Assembly (NCBI RefSeq): GCF_004328625.1
Contig: NZ_CP032229.1
Span: 3,410,001-3,474,000, forward strand
From: Streptomyces seoulensis
GTDB lineage: Bacteria; Actinomycetota; Actinomycetes; Streptomycetales; Streptomycetaceae
Reading direction: 5' to 3'
DNA: 64,000 nt
Positions 22,464 to 31,005 of this stretch are shown piece after piece. Each line of letters begins with the position of its first letter. Within the stretch, counting starts at the first letter, position 1. The notes beneath the pieces were generated by a model. That model was not told where the DNA came from. It saw only the letters and a list, made by a program, of their open reading frames with translations, and searched no databases. Both the position numbers and the translations under genes were made by a program.

Positions 22464-25400
22464 ATGACGCGAGCCGAGCAGCCAACGGCCCCCAACCCAG
22501 CACCGGACGACGCCCTTGTCGCGGATTCCCGCGAGCGCGCCGTCCGTTCACTGCTGCGCCGACCCGACCTGCGCCGCCTCTGGAGCGCGCAGCTCGTGAG
22601 TGGCGTCGGTGACGCCCTCGCGCTGTTGGTGCTGGTGGTGCTCGTCCTCCAGGCGGCCGTCACCCAGGGCTCCTTCGGCGGCGGGTACCGGGGCGCGGCG
22701 TTCGCAGTGGCGACCGTCTTCGGGGCCCGGGTGCTGGCCACCGTGCTCTTCGGTGCCGTCCTGCTCGGCCCGCTGAGCACGCTCACCGCCCCGGACGGCC
22801 CGCTCGACCGGCGCTGGACCATGGTCGGCGCCGACGGCGTGCGGGCCGCGCTGCTGATCGTGGCGCCCCTGTGGATCGACTGGACACCGGGCAACGCCCT
22901 GACCGTCCTGCTGGCCACCGCCTTCGTCACCGGCATCGCCGAGCGGCTGTGGACGGTGTGCCGGGAGAGCGCGGCCCCCGCGCTGCTGCCCGCCCCGCCC
23001 CCCGAGGGCGCGTCGGTGCGGCCGCTGCCGGACCACCTGGACGCGCTGCGCCGCCTGTCGCTGCGCACCGGCTTCGTGGCGCTGCCGCTGGCCGCCGCCG
23101 CCCTGGTCACCGCCTCCCTCTTCAACAACCTGCTGGGCACCGGCATCGCCTGGTTCGACCAGCACCACGCGGCCCTCGCGGCCTACGTCGCGGCCGGCCT
23201 GTTCGCCGCCTCGGTGTCCGTGCTGACCGCCCTGAAGCTGCCCGGTACGCGCACCCCACGCCCCCGCTCCCCGCTGGAGGGCCTGCGCCGTCCGCGTTCC
23301 GGCAACGGCGTCGACAAGGGCCGCACGGGCGCCGTACTGCTGCTGGTCATCGCCTGCGCCGCCGTGGCCGGGGCCATCTCCGCCGCCGTCGCGGTGTGCG
23401 TGCTGCACGCCTCCGACCTGGGCGGCGGCCCGGTGCTCTACGGCCTGCTGGTGCTGGGCCTGACCGGCGGTGTCGGCGTCGGCATCCGTACCGCGCCCTC
23501 GCTGCTGCCCTCGCTGTCCCGGCGCCGGCTGCTCGCGCTGGCCATCGCGCTCACCGGCATCGCCCTGCTGGCCGCCGGACTCGTCCCGGACGTCACCACC
23601 GTCCTGCTGATCCTCACCCTGGCCGGCATCGGCGCGGGCATCTCCGCCAACACCGGGCACGCCCTGCTGGACCAGGAGACCGAGGACTCCCGCCGTACCC
23701 GGATCACCGAGCACCTGCACGCCGTCGTCCGGGTCTTCATGGCGCTCGGCGCCCTGATCGCCCCGGTCGTCGCCGGGCTCATCGGCCGCCACCGGCTGGA
23801 GAACGGCCGCTTCGTGTTCGCGCACGGCGGTGCCTCGTTCACCCTGATGCTGGTCGGCGCGCTGCTGCTGCCGGTGGCCGTGCTGGTCCTCGCCAAGGTC
23901 GACGACCGCTCCGGCATCCCGCTGCGCCAGGACATCAAGGACGCCCTGCTCGGCGGCGACGACCCGGTCACCGCCCCCGCGGGGAACGGTTTCTTCATCT
24001 CCCTGGAGGGCGGCGACGGCGCGGGCAAGTCCACCCAGGCCGAGGCGCTCGCCGAGTGGATCCGCGCCAAGGGCCACGAGGTGGTCCTCACCCGCGAGCC
24101 CGGCGCCACCCCGGTCGGCAAGCGGCTCCGCTCGATCCTGCTGGACGTCTCCGAGGCCGGCCTGTCGCACCGCGCGGAGGCGCTGCTGTACGCCGCCGAC
24201 CGCGCCGAGCACGTCGACACCGTCGTACGCCCCGCCCTGGAGCGCGGCGCGGTCGTCATCTCGGACCGGTACATCGACTCCTCCGTCGCCTACCAGGGCG
24301 CCGGCCGGGATCTGTCGCCGACCGAGATCGCCCGGATCAACCGCTGGGCCACCGGCGGTCTCGTCCCGCACCTGACCGTCCTGCTGGACGTGCCGCCGGA
24401 GGTCGCGCGGGAGCGCTTCACCGAGGCGCCGGACCGGCTGGAGTCGGAGCCGGCCGAGTTCCACGCGCGCGTGCGGGCCGGTTTCCTCACCCTCGCCGCC
24501 GCCGACCCCGGCCGCTACCTGGTCGTGGACGCGGGCCAGGAGCCCGAGGGCGTCACCAGCGTGATCCGGCACCGGCTCGACACCGTGCTGCCGCTCTCCG
24601 AGGCCGAGATCGAGGCCCAGGAGGAGGCGCGCAGGAAGGCCGAGGAGGAGGCCCGTCGCAAGGCCGAGGCCGAGGCCGCCCGCAAGGCCGAGGAGGAGCG
24701 GGTCGCGCGTGAGCGCGCCGAGCAGCTCGCCCGGCTGCGGGCCGAGGAGGAGGAGCGCAAGCGCCGCGAGCTGGAGGAGGCGCAGCGCCGCGAGGCCGAG
24801 CGGCAGGAGGAGGAGGCCCGGCGCCGCGCCGAGGAGGCGCACCGCCGTGCCGAGGAGGAGCGTCAGCGTCTCCTCGCCGAGGAGAAGGCCCGCGCCGAGG
24901 AGGAGGCCCGCCGCAGGGCCGAGGAGGAGCGGCGCCGCAAGCAGGCCGAGGAGGAGGCCCGGCAGCGCGCCGAGGCCGAGGCCCTGCGCCTGGAGAAGCA
25001 GCGCAAGGCCGAGGACGCGCTGCTGCGCGCGGAGGAGGCCCGCAGGCGCGCGGCCGAGGCCGCCGCGGCGGCCGACACCGCGGCCCGCAAGCCGTCCGAG
25101 CGCGAGCGTGCCGTCCCGGAGGCCCCGGACACCCCGGCGCCCCGCGCGGGCGACGACACGGCCGTGCTGCGCCCGGTGCGCGACGGCGCCTCCGAGTCCG
25201 AGGTGACGGCCGAGCTGCCGCAGCCGCCCGCCCCGCAGGGCGCGGCCGACGAGACGGCGCTGCTGCCGAAGTTCTCCGACCGGGACGCCGACGAGACCGC
25301 CGAACTGCCCCCGGTGAGCCCCGCCGAGCAGACGGCCGTCCTGCCGCCCGTCCGAGACGACGAGGACCGCACCCGCGAGATCCCGCAGGTCGGCGCCGAC

Positions 25401-25556
25401 GGCAAGCCCCGGCGCCCGCGCCCCGACTGGGCCGAGGAGACCCCGCTGGACGACCTGCCGTCGCTCGCGGACGAACTCCTCGGGTCCTACGACGAGCACG
25501 ACGACCGCGACCGGCACGACGACGGCGGCCGACGCGGCCGGGGCCGGCGCGGCTGA
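22464..25556 (+). CDS. tmk: MFS-like membrane protein fused to thymidylate kinase
   Basis: 1030 residues in three parts. Residues 30-490 hold about ten to twelve hydrophobic helices of MFS type. Residues 512-710 are a dTMP kinase: LEGGDGAGKSTQ (Walker A, Lys 522), LTREPGATPVGK, SDRYIDSSVAYQG and the LID RFTEAPDRLE. Residues 715-890 are a long charged helix of EEARRKAEEE-type repeats, probably a coiled coil, followed by a disordered acidic tail with repeated TAELP/TAVLPP segments. The kinase makes dTDP for DNA synthesis. The fusion is conserved in Streptomyces (knowledge); why the enzyme is tethered to the membrane is unknown. Followed closely by the clamp-loader gene. Confidence 0.95.
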   Translation: MTRAEQPTAPNPAPDDALVADSRERAVRSLLRRPDLRRLWSAQLVSGVGDALALLVLVVLVLQAAVTQGSFGGGYRGAAFAVATVFGARVLATVLFGAVLLGPLSTLTAPDGPLDRRWTMVGADGVRAALLIVAPLWIDWTPGNALTVLLATAFVTGIAERLWTVCRESAAPALLPAPPPEGASVRPLPDHLDALRRLSLRTGFVALPLAAAALVTASLFNNLLGTGIAWFDQHHAALAAYVAAGLFAASVSVLTALKLPGTRTPRPRSPLEGLRRPRSGNGVDKGRTGAVLLLVIACAAVAGAISAAVAVCVLHASDLGGGPVLYGLLVLGLTGGVGVGIRTAPSLLPSLSRRRLLALAIALTGIALLAAGLVPDVTTVLLILTLAGIGAGISANTGHALLDQETEDSRRTRITEHLHAVVRVFMALGALIAPVVAGLIGRHRLENGRFVFAHGGASFTLMLVGALLLPVAVLVLAKVDDRSGIPLRQDIKDALLGGDDPVTAPAGNGFFISLEGGDGAGKSTQAEALAEWIRAKGHEVVLTREPGATPVGKRLRSILLDVSEAGLSHRAEALLYAADRAEHVDTVVRPALERGAVVISDRYIDSSVAYQGAGRDLSPTEIARINRWATGGLVPHLTVLLDVPPEVARERFTEAPDRLESEPAEFHARVRAGFLTLAAADPGRYLVVDAGQEPEGVTSVIRHRLDTVLPLSEAEIEAQEEARRKAEEEARRKAEAEAARKAEEERVARERAEQLARLRAEEEERKRRELEEAQRREAERQEEEARRRAEEAHRRAEEERQRLLAEEKARAEEEARRRAEEERRRKQAEEEARQRAEAEALRLEKQRKAEDALLRAEEARRRAAEAAAAADTAARKPSERERAVPEAPDTPAPRAGDDTAVLRPVRDGASESEVTAELPQPPAPQGAADETALLPKFSDRDADETAELPPVSPAEQTAVLPPVRDDEDRTREIPQVGADGKPRRPRPDWAEETPLDDLPSLADELLGSYDEHDDRDRHDDGGRRGRGRRG

Positions 25557-25607
25557 CCGGGGCGGAACCAGGGGCGGTGTCCACCGGGCGCTTCGGCGTC
25601 GCGGAGG

Positions 25608-25635
25608 GCGCCGCCCTTCGCCGTGCGGGCGGCGC
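25608..25635 (+). terminator. Hairpin terminator after tmk
   Basis: GCGCCGCCC (25608-25616) pairs perfectly with 25627-25635. A CACAAT hexamer at 25652-25657 directly after it may be the -10 of the next gene. Confidence 0.6.
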
Positions 25636-25698
25636 TGTCGGTGGCCGCCCGCACAATGGACGACGGAAGCTGAAGTGACGGAAAGGGCGGCGTGACCC

Positions 25699-26904
25699 AT
25701 GAGTGTCTGGGACGACCTCGTCGGGCAGGAGAAGGTCGGCGTGGCGCTGGAGGCGGCCGCGCGGGACGCCGACGCGCTCGTCACGGCCGCGACGGAGGGC
25801 CGGCCGGCGCCCGAGGCGTCGAAGATGACCCACGCCTGGCTGTTCACCGGCCCGCCCGGCGCGGGCCGCAACCAGGCGGCGCGCGCCTTCGCCGCCGCCC
25901 TCCAGTGCGTGAGCCCGGACCGCGCCCTCGGCGGCACCCCCGGCTGCGGTTTCTGCGACGGCTGCCACACCGCCCTGCTCGGCACCCACGCCGACGTGTC
26001 CTCGGTGGCGGCCGTGGGCGCGGAGATCCTGGTCAAGGACATGCGGGACACGGTCCGCAAGTCGTACACCAGCCCGGCGAACGGGCGCTGGCAGATCATC
26101 CTGGTCGAGGACGCCGAGCGGCTGAACGAGAAGTCGGCCAACGCCGTCCTCAAAGCCGTCGAGGAGCCCGCGCCGCGTACGGTGTGGCTGCTGTGCGCGC
26201 CCTCCATCGAGGACGTGCTGCCGACCATCCGGTCCCGCTGCCGCCACCTGAACCTGCGTACCCCGCCGGTCGCGGCCGTCGCCGACATGCTGGTGCGCCG
26301 GGACGGCGTCGAGCCCGAGGTCGCCGCGGCCGCCGCCCGCGCCACCCAGGGGCACGTCGACCGCGCCCGGCGCCTGGCCACCGACCCGGAGGCCCGCCGC
26401 CGCCGCGCCTCGGTGCTGAAGCTGCCGCTGCGGGTCGAGGAGGTCGGCGGCTGCCTCAAGGCCGCCCAGGAGCTGGTCGACGCCGCCGCCGAGGACGCCA
26501 AGCAGCTCGCCGAGGAGATGGACGGCAAGGAGACCGACGAGCTGAAGGCCGCGCTCGGTGCCGCCCAGGGCGGCCGGATGCCGCGCGGCACCGCCGGGGT
26601 GATGAAGGACCTGGAGGACATGCAGAAGCGGCGCCGCACCCGCACCCAGCGCGACAGCCTCGACGTCGCCCTGGGCGACCTCACCGGCTTCTACCGCGAC
26701 GTCCTCGCCCTCCAGCTCGGCTCCCGCGTGGCCATCGCCAACGAGGACGCCGAGGACGCCCTCCAGCGCATCGCCGGCGCGGGCTCCCCGGAGTCCACCC
26801 TGCGCCGTATCGAGGCCATCGCCGCCTGCCGTGACGCCCTGGACCGCAATGTGGCCCCGCTGCTGGCGGTGGAGGCGATGACGATGGCCCTGCGCGCGGG
26901 GTGA
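25699..26904 (+). CDS. holB: DNA polymerase III delta-prime (clamp loader) subunit
   Basis: 401 residues. AAA+ domain: TGPPGAGRNQAARAF at about 51-65 is a Walker A whose Lys is Arg, as expected for delta-prime, which does not bind ATP productively. CGFCDGC with the preceding Cys (LQC) forms the zinc-binding module, LVEDAERLNEKSANAVLK the Walker B-like region, and TIRSRC the SRC motif with the arginine finger. A helical collar domain follows (about 290-401). It works with DnaX and HolA to load the sliding clamp. ATG 25699 follows GGAAAGGGCGGCG. The pairing of tmk and the clamp-loader gene is ancient in bacteria. Confidence 0.93.
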   Translation: MSVWDDLVGQEKVGVALEAAARDADALVTAATEGRPAPEASKMTHAWLFTGPPGAGRNQAARAFAAALQCVSPDRALGGTPGCGFCDGCHTALLGTHADVSSVAAVGAEILVKDMRDTVRKSYTSPANGRWQIILVEDAERLNEKSANAVLKAVEEPAPRTVWLLCAPSIEDVLPTIRSRCRHLNLRTPPVAAVADMLVRRDGVEPEVAAAAARATQGHVDRARRLATDPEARRRRASVLKLPLRVEEVGGCLKAAQELVDAAAEDAKQLAEEMDGKETDELKAALGAAQGGRMPRGTAGVMKDLEDMQKRRRTRTQRDSLDVALGDLTGFYRDVLALQLGSRVAIANEDAEDALQRIAGAGSPESTLRRIEAIAACRDALDRNVAPLLAVEAMTMALRAG

Positions 26905-26980
26905 GCTGGGGGTGGGCCCAGGGGTGGCGTGGGGTGACGCCACAACCTGGACGCAGAGCACACAGAACGTCGCACAGCGT

Positions 26981-26986
26981 TACGCT
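26981..26986 (+). promoter_or_regulatory. -10 element, leaderless promoter of secreted peptidase
   Basis: TACGCT, six bases, then ATG 26993; no Shine-Dalgarno. The same hexamer and spacing occur before folP. Confidence 0.5.
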
Positions 26987-26992
26987 CGCCTG

Positions 26993-28627
26993 ATGGACAC
27001 CAGGCCCTCCCCGTCGCCCCCGCCCGCCCGGCCGCCGCTGGCGCGCCGCCCGTTCCGGCCGGTGGCCGCCTCCCGCGCCACGGCCCGGACGGCGGCGGCC
27101 CTGTTCGTGGCGTCCACGCTGCTCGTGACCGGCTGCGGCGCGAGCGGTGCGGGCCCGGGCGGCACGGTGGGGGCGGCGCTGGCCGCGCTGCCGGTGTCGA
27201 CGCCCTCGGCGCTGTCGCCGTACTACACGCAGAAGCTGAGCTGGCGGGCGTGCGGCGCCGCCGGTTTCGAGTGCGCCACGATGAAGGTGCCGCTCGACTA
27301 CGACAAGCCCGCCTCCGGCGACATCAAGCTGGCCGTGGAGCGAAGGAAGGCCACCGGCAAGGGCAAGCCGCTCGGCTCGCTGCTGGTCAACCCGGGCGGT
27401 CCCGGCGGCTCCGCCATCGGCTACCTCCAGAGCTACGCGGGCATCGGCTACCCCGCCGAGGTCCGCGCCCGCTACGACATGGTCGCCGTCGACCCGCGCG
27501 GGGTGGGCCGCAGCACACCCGTGGAGTGCCTCGACGGCCGCCGGATGGACGCGTTCACCCAGACGGACGTGACCCCGGACGACGCCAGGGAGACGGACGC
27601 CCTGGTCGGCGCCGACCGGACGTTCGCCGAGGGCTGCGGCGCGCACTCCGCGAAGCTGCTGCGGCACGTGTCCACCGTCGAGGCGGCCCGCGACATGGAC
27701 GTCCTGCGCGAACTGCTCGGCGACCAGAAGCTGAACTACGTCGGCGCCTCGTACGGCACGTTCCTCGGCGCGACCTACGCCGGGCTGTTCCCGCACCGCA
27801 CGGGCCGGCTGGTGCTGGACGGCGCGATGGACCCCTCGCTGGACGCCCGGCAGATCAACCTGGACCAGACGGCGGGCTTCGAGACGGCGTTCCGGGCGTT
27901 CTCGGCGGACTGCGTCAAGCACGCCGACTGCCCGCTGGACGGCAAGGACGCCACCCCCGCGCAGGTCGGCGACCGCCTGAAGACGTTCTTCCGGACCCTG
28001 GACGCCCACCCGATCCCGGCCGGTGACGCGGACGGCCGCCGCCTGACCGAGTCGCTGGCGACCATCGGCGTGGTCGCCGCGATGTACGACGAGAGCACCT
28101 GGGAACAGCTCCGCGAGGCGCTGAACTCCGCGATGGACGAGAACGACGGCGCGGGCCTGCTGTCCCTGTCCGACAGCTACTACGAGCGCGACGCCCGCGG
28201 CCACTACAGCAACCTGATGATGGCCAACGCGGCCGTGAACTGCCTCGACCTGCCGCCCGCCTTCGACGGCCCGGAGCAGGTGGAGCGGGCGCTGCCGCAA
28301 TTCGAGAAGGCGTCCCCGGTGTTCGGCCCGAGCCTGGCCTGGTCCGCCCTGAACTGCACGTACTGGCCGGTCAGGGCCACCGGTGAGCCGCACCGCATCG
28401 AGGCGAGGGGCGCGGCGCCCATCGTGGTCGTCGGCACCACCCGCGACCCGGCGACCCCCTACCGCTGGGCCCAGTCCCTCGCCCGCCAGCTGTCCTCCGG
28501 CCGCCTCCTCACCTACGAGGGCGACGGCCACACCGCCTACGGCCGCGGCAGCTCCTGCGTCGACTCCGCGATCGACACCTACCTCCTCCACGGCACCCCG
28601 CCCGCCCCCGGCAAGCGCTGCACCTGA
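26993..28627 (+). CDS. Secreted lipoprotein alpha/beta-hydrolase, tripeptidyl aminopeptidase-like
   Basis: 544 residues. A long Pro-rich basic leader precedes a hydrophobic helix and LLVTGCG lipobox (Cys about 46), so the mature enzyme should be anchored outside the membrane. The hydrolase core has the oxyanion segment NPGGPGGSA, nucleophile elbow VGASYGTFLG (Ser), Asp in GTTRDPATPY and His in GDGHTAYGRG, with a TAP-like carboxyl domain. This is the SlpD/SlpE/tripeptidyl-aminopeptidase family of Streptomyces, which trims amino-terminal di- or tripeptides from secreted peptides. Cys-Cys pairs (VECLDGR/GCGAHS, CVKHADC) could form disulfides. Confidence 0.9.
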   Translation: MDTRPSPSPPPARPPLARRPFRPVAASRATARTAAALFVASTLLVTGCGASGAGPGGTVGAALAALPVSTPSALSPYYTQKLSWRACGAAGFECATMKVPLDYDKPASGDIKLAVERRKATGKGKPLGSLLVNPGGPGGSAIGYLQSYAGIGYPAEVRARYDMVAVDPRGVGRSTPVECLDGRRMDAFTQTDVTPDDARETDALVGADRTFAEGCGAHSAKLLRHVSTVEAARDMDVLRELLGDQKLNYVGASYGTFLGATYAGLFPHRTGRLVLDGAMDPSLDARQINLDQTAGFETAFRAFSADCVKHADCPLDGKDATPAQVGDRLKTFFRTLDAHPIPAGDADGRRLTESLATIGVVAAMYDESTWEQLREALNSAMDENDGAGLLSLSDSYYERDARGHYSNLMMANAAVNCLDLPPAFDGPEQVERALPQFEKASPVFGPSLAWSALNCTYWPVRATGEPHRIEARGAAPIVVVGTTRDPATPYRWAQSLARQLSSGRLLTYEGDGHTAYGRGSSCVDSAIDTYLLHGTPPAPGKRCT

Positions 28628-28637
28628 CCCCCACCAC

Positions 28638-28664
28638 ACCGGGCCCCACGGGCCGGGGCCCGGT
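28638..28664 (+). terminator. 10-bp hairpin after the peptidase gene
   Basis: ACCGGGCCCC (28638-28647) pairs perfectly with 28655-28664, 11 bases after the stop and ahead of the tRNA. Confidence 0.8.
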
Positions 28665-28731
28665 ACGGACCACCCCTCGAACCTGTGTAGACTTACCGAC
28701 GTTGCCGATCGCACCCCGGTGCGTCCAACAC

Positions 28732-28805
28732 GCCGCTTTAGCTCAGATGGCCAGAGCAACGCACTCGTAATGCGTAGGTCTCGGGTTCGAATCCCGAAAG
28801 CGGCT
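28732..28805 (+). tRNA. tRNA-Thr (anticodon CGT)
   Basis: A complete cloverleaf of 74 bases: acceptor GCCGCTT with AAGCGGC, D-stem GCTC/GAGC, anticodon stem ACGCA/TGCGT with loop CTCGTAA (anticodon CGT at 28766-28768, reading ACG), T-stem TCGGG/CCCGA with TTCGAAT loop. CCA is not encoded. The gene marks the place where gene order departs from S. coelicolor as I remember it; its 3' half is a typical integration target, but I see no repeated attachment core here. Confidence 0.96.
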
Positions 28806-28813
28806 CCGGTGAG

Positions 28814-28841
28814 AAACCCCAGGTCGGATGGCCTGGGGTTT
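28814..28841 (+). terminator. Rho-independent terminator of the tRNA
   Basis: AAACCCCAGG (28814-28823) pairs perfectly with 28832-28841, followed by TTCTGTT. Confidence 0.9.
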
Positions 28842-28874
28842 TCTGTTGTCCGGGGGCGGTGTCCGGCCGGGCGG

Positions 28875-29189
28875 TCAGTGGGTCAGCTTCAGGCCCGCCA
28901 CGCACGCGATGAGCCCGAGCAGCAGGAGGATCTTGACGGTGCTGACGGGCTCGCCGTCGAAGAGCATCGCGTAGGCCGCGGTGAGGGCGGCGCCGATGCC
29001 GACCCAGACGGCGTAGCCGGTGCTGACCGGGACCGTGCGGAGGGCGAAGGCCAGGCCGGTCATGCTCAGCAGGAGGGCCAGGGCGAAGACGACGGACGGG
29101 AGCGGGCGGCTGAAGCCCTGTGACTTGCCGAGGGCCGTGGCCCACACCGCTTCCAGCATTCCGGAGACAACGAGCGCGATCCATCCCAT
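28875..29189 (-). CDS. gdx: Guanidinium exporter Gdx/SugE (small multidrug resistance family)
   Basis: 104 residues, four membrane helices. MGWIALVVSGMLEAVWA puts the essential Glu at position 13, as in SugE/Gdx (EmrE has 14); GKSQGF, PVSTGYAVWVGIGA and the final GLKL also follow SugE rather than drug exporters. Gdx dimers exchange guanidinium for two protons. The function is strongly supported by a guanidine-III riboswitch directly upstream (29203-29243). Start ATG 29189 follows GGGAG, which abuts the aptamer. This is a stand-alone gene next to the tRNA. Confidence 0.92.
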   Translation of the reverse strand: MGWIALVVSGMLEAVWATALGKSQGFSRPLPSVVFALALLLSMTGLAFALRTVPVSTGYAVWVGIGAALTAAYAMLFDGEPVSTVKILLLLGLIACVAGLKLTH

Positions 29190-29202
29190 GGGGAACTCCC
29201 AC

Positions 29203-29243
29203 GCGCCGTCTTGTCGTGGGCTGGGTACGGCGCACTCGTCCAG
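29203..29243 (-). promoter_or_regulatory. Guanidine-III riboswitch (mini-ykkC-III)
   Basis: Read on the minus strand, the 41 bases begin CTGGACGAG, continue TGCGCCGTACCC, and end GACAAGACGGCGC. This follows the class III guanidine aptamer (the Thermobifida fusca example as I remember it) almost base for base: GGACGAG, the GCGCCGT/ACGGCGC pairing that builds the pseudoknot, the ACCC, and the conserved ACAAGACGGCGC. The Shine-Dalgarno of gdx follows immediately (GTGGGAG), and CCCAC inside the aptamer loop could also pair with GTGGG, so control of translation initiation by guanidine is the likely mechanism. Confidence 0.9.
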
Positions 29244-29286
29244 GAGCCTCGTGCGAGCTCTGCCCGCCATGGTCGCACAGGCGCGC

Positions 29287-30945
29287 TCACTTGGCGTCGG
29301 CGTAGCACTCCACCACGGCGGTGCTGAAGGGGAAGCGGACCGGGGTGTCGCCGAAGGTGAGACGGGCCGCCAGGGCGGACGCCTCCCGGATGGCCGCCGC
29401 GACCTGTTCGGCCTCCTCGGCGGGGCAGTGCACGATCACCTCGTCGTGCTGGAAGAAGACCAGCTCGGCGGCGAGGTCCGCGCACGCGCGCCGCAGGGCC
29501 GCGAGGAGCAGCAGCGCCCAGTCGGCCGCGCTGCCCTGCACGACGAAGTTACGGGCGAACCGGCCCCGCCCCCGGTCGGCGGCCGTCTCCCCGCGCTCGT
29601 CGCCCAGCGGGATGCCCGCCTCCTCCGCCGCGTCCGCGCCCGTCCCCGCCGCCGGCGGGCAGGTGCGGCCCAGCCAGGTGCGGACCAGGCGGCCCTCCTC
29701 GCCCGCGCGGGCGGCCTCGTCCACATAGGCCACCGCCCTGGGGTAGCGGCGGCGCAGCGCGGCCAGGTTCTTCAGGCCGTCGCCCGCGGTCTGGCCGTAG
29801 ACCGCGCCGAGGACGGCCAGCTTGGCCTGGTCGCGGTCGCCGGAGAAGGTGCGCTCGGACACCGCCTGGTAGAGGTCGCCCTCGCGGGACGCCACCTCCA
29901 TCAGGCCGGGATCGCGGGAGATCGCCGCCAGCACCCGGGGCTCCATCTGGGCCGCGTCGGCCACCACCAGCCGCCAGCCGGGGTCGGCCACCACCGCGCG
30001 GCGGATCACCTTGGGGATCTGCAGCCCGCCCCCGCCGTTGGTGACCCAGCGCCCGGTGACCGTGCCGCCCGCGTGGAACTCCGGGCGGAACCGGCCCTCG
30101 CGCACCCAGTCCCGCAGCCAGGACCAGCCGTGCGCCACCCAGATCCGGTACAGCCGCTTGTACTCCAGCAGCGGGGCCACGGCCGGGTGGTCCACGTCGC
30201 GCAGCTCCCAGCGGCGGGTGGAGGCGACCTTGATCCCGGCCCGCGCGAAGGCCCGGACCACGTCGGCCGGGAGGTCGGGGCGGACCCGGTGGCCGAAGGC
30301 GGCGGACACCTCGTCGGCCAGCTCGGCCAGCCGGCGTGGTTCGCCGCCGCCCGCGTACCGCTCGCCCAGCAGGTCGGTGAGGAGAGCGCGGTGCACGTCC
30401 GCGCGCCAGGGCAGGCCCGCGCGGTTCATCTCGGCGGCCACCAGCATCCCCGCCGACTCCGCGCTGGTCAGCAGGCGCATGCGGTCGGGGTGGGCGGTCC
30501 GCTCGTGTCTTCGCTGCTGCTCGGCGTAGACCTCCAGGAGGTCGGTGAGCGGCATCCGGGTGCCGGCCGGCTCGAACAGGGCGGACTGCGCACCCGGTTC
30601 GGCCGCGCGCTGCGGCGGGTCGGGCGGTACGGCGCCGCCCCGGAGGCGGGCCAGGGCGGCGGCGGCCGAGCGTGGTTCGCCGTGCCGTCCCTCGTGGCCC
30701 AGGAGCAGGGTCTCGGCGTCCTCGACGTCGTAGCACCGCTCTACTCGCACCCCCGTGGCGAGCAGGAGCGGGTAGACCTCGGCGGTCGACCTCCACACCC
30801 AGCGTCCGGTCTCCGGGCGGCTCCGCACCGCCTGGGCGAGATCGCTCTCGCGCCGGACCGGACCCGAGGGCAGCCCGTCCCGGCCGAGGGGGGCGACGTC
30901 CACGCCACCGTCCTCGGCCGGTGCGAGTGCCCACCGGTCGGTCAT
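29287..30945 (-). CDS. Short DNA polymerase I homologue without 5' nuclease
   Basis: 552 residues, far shorter than PolA (about 900). Only a reduced 3'-5' exonuclease-like region (1-200) and the polymerase domain are present. VVADAAQMEPRVLA is motif A (with Asp and Glu), KLAVLGAVYGQTAG is the O-helix motif B, and FFQHDEVIVHCP is motif C. The 5'-3' exonuclease domain is missing. It resembles the second PolA-type protein of S. coelicolor (SCO3434 from memory). ATG 30945 is chosen; an in-frame TTG 30 bases upstream is possible, and neither has a clear ribosome site. A repair or gap-filling role is plausible. Confidence 0.88.
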   Translation of the reverse strand: MTDRWALAPAEDGGVDVAPLGRDGLPSGPVRRESDLAQAVRSRPETGRWVWRSTAEVYPLLLATGVRVERCYDVEDAETLLLGHEGRHGEPRSAAAALARLRGGAVPPDPPQRAAEPGAQSALFEPAGTRMPLTDLLEVYAEQQRRHERTAHPDRMRLLTSAESAGMLVAAEMNRAGLPWRADVHRALLTDLLGERYAGGGEPRRLAELADEVSAAFGHRVRPDLPADVVRAFARAGIKVASTRRWELRDVDHPAVAPLLEYKRLYRIWVAHGWSWLRDWVREGRFRPEFHAGGTVTGRWVTNGGGGLQIPKVIRRAVVADPGWRLVVADAAQMEPRVLAAISRDPGLMEVASREGDLYQAVSERTFSGDRDQAKLAVLGAVYGQTAGDGLKNLAALRRRYPRAVAYVDEAARAGEEGRLVRTWLGRTCPPAAGTGADAAEEAGIPLGDERGETAADRGRGRFARNFVVQGSAADWALLLLAALRRACADLAAELVFFQHDEVIVHCPAEEAEQVAAAIREASALAARLTFGDTPVRFPFSTAVVECYADAK

Positions 30946-31005
30946 GTGTTTGAGTCTGGCAGGGGGGTCTGACAACGGGCCTGAGCTGTGCTTTCGCCGC
31001 GCCGT

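Noticed and set aside
28732..28805. Integrated element at the tRNA-Thr
   Set aside because: No integrase gene and no repeated 3' tRNA segment are visible on either side.
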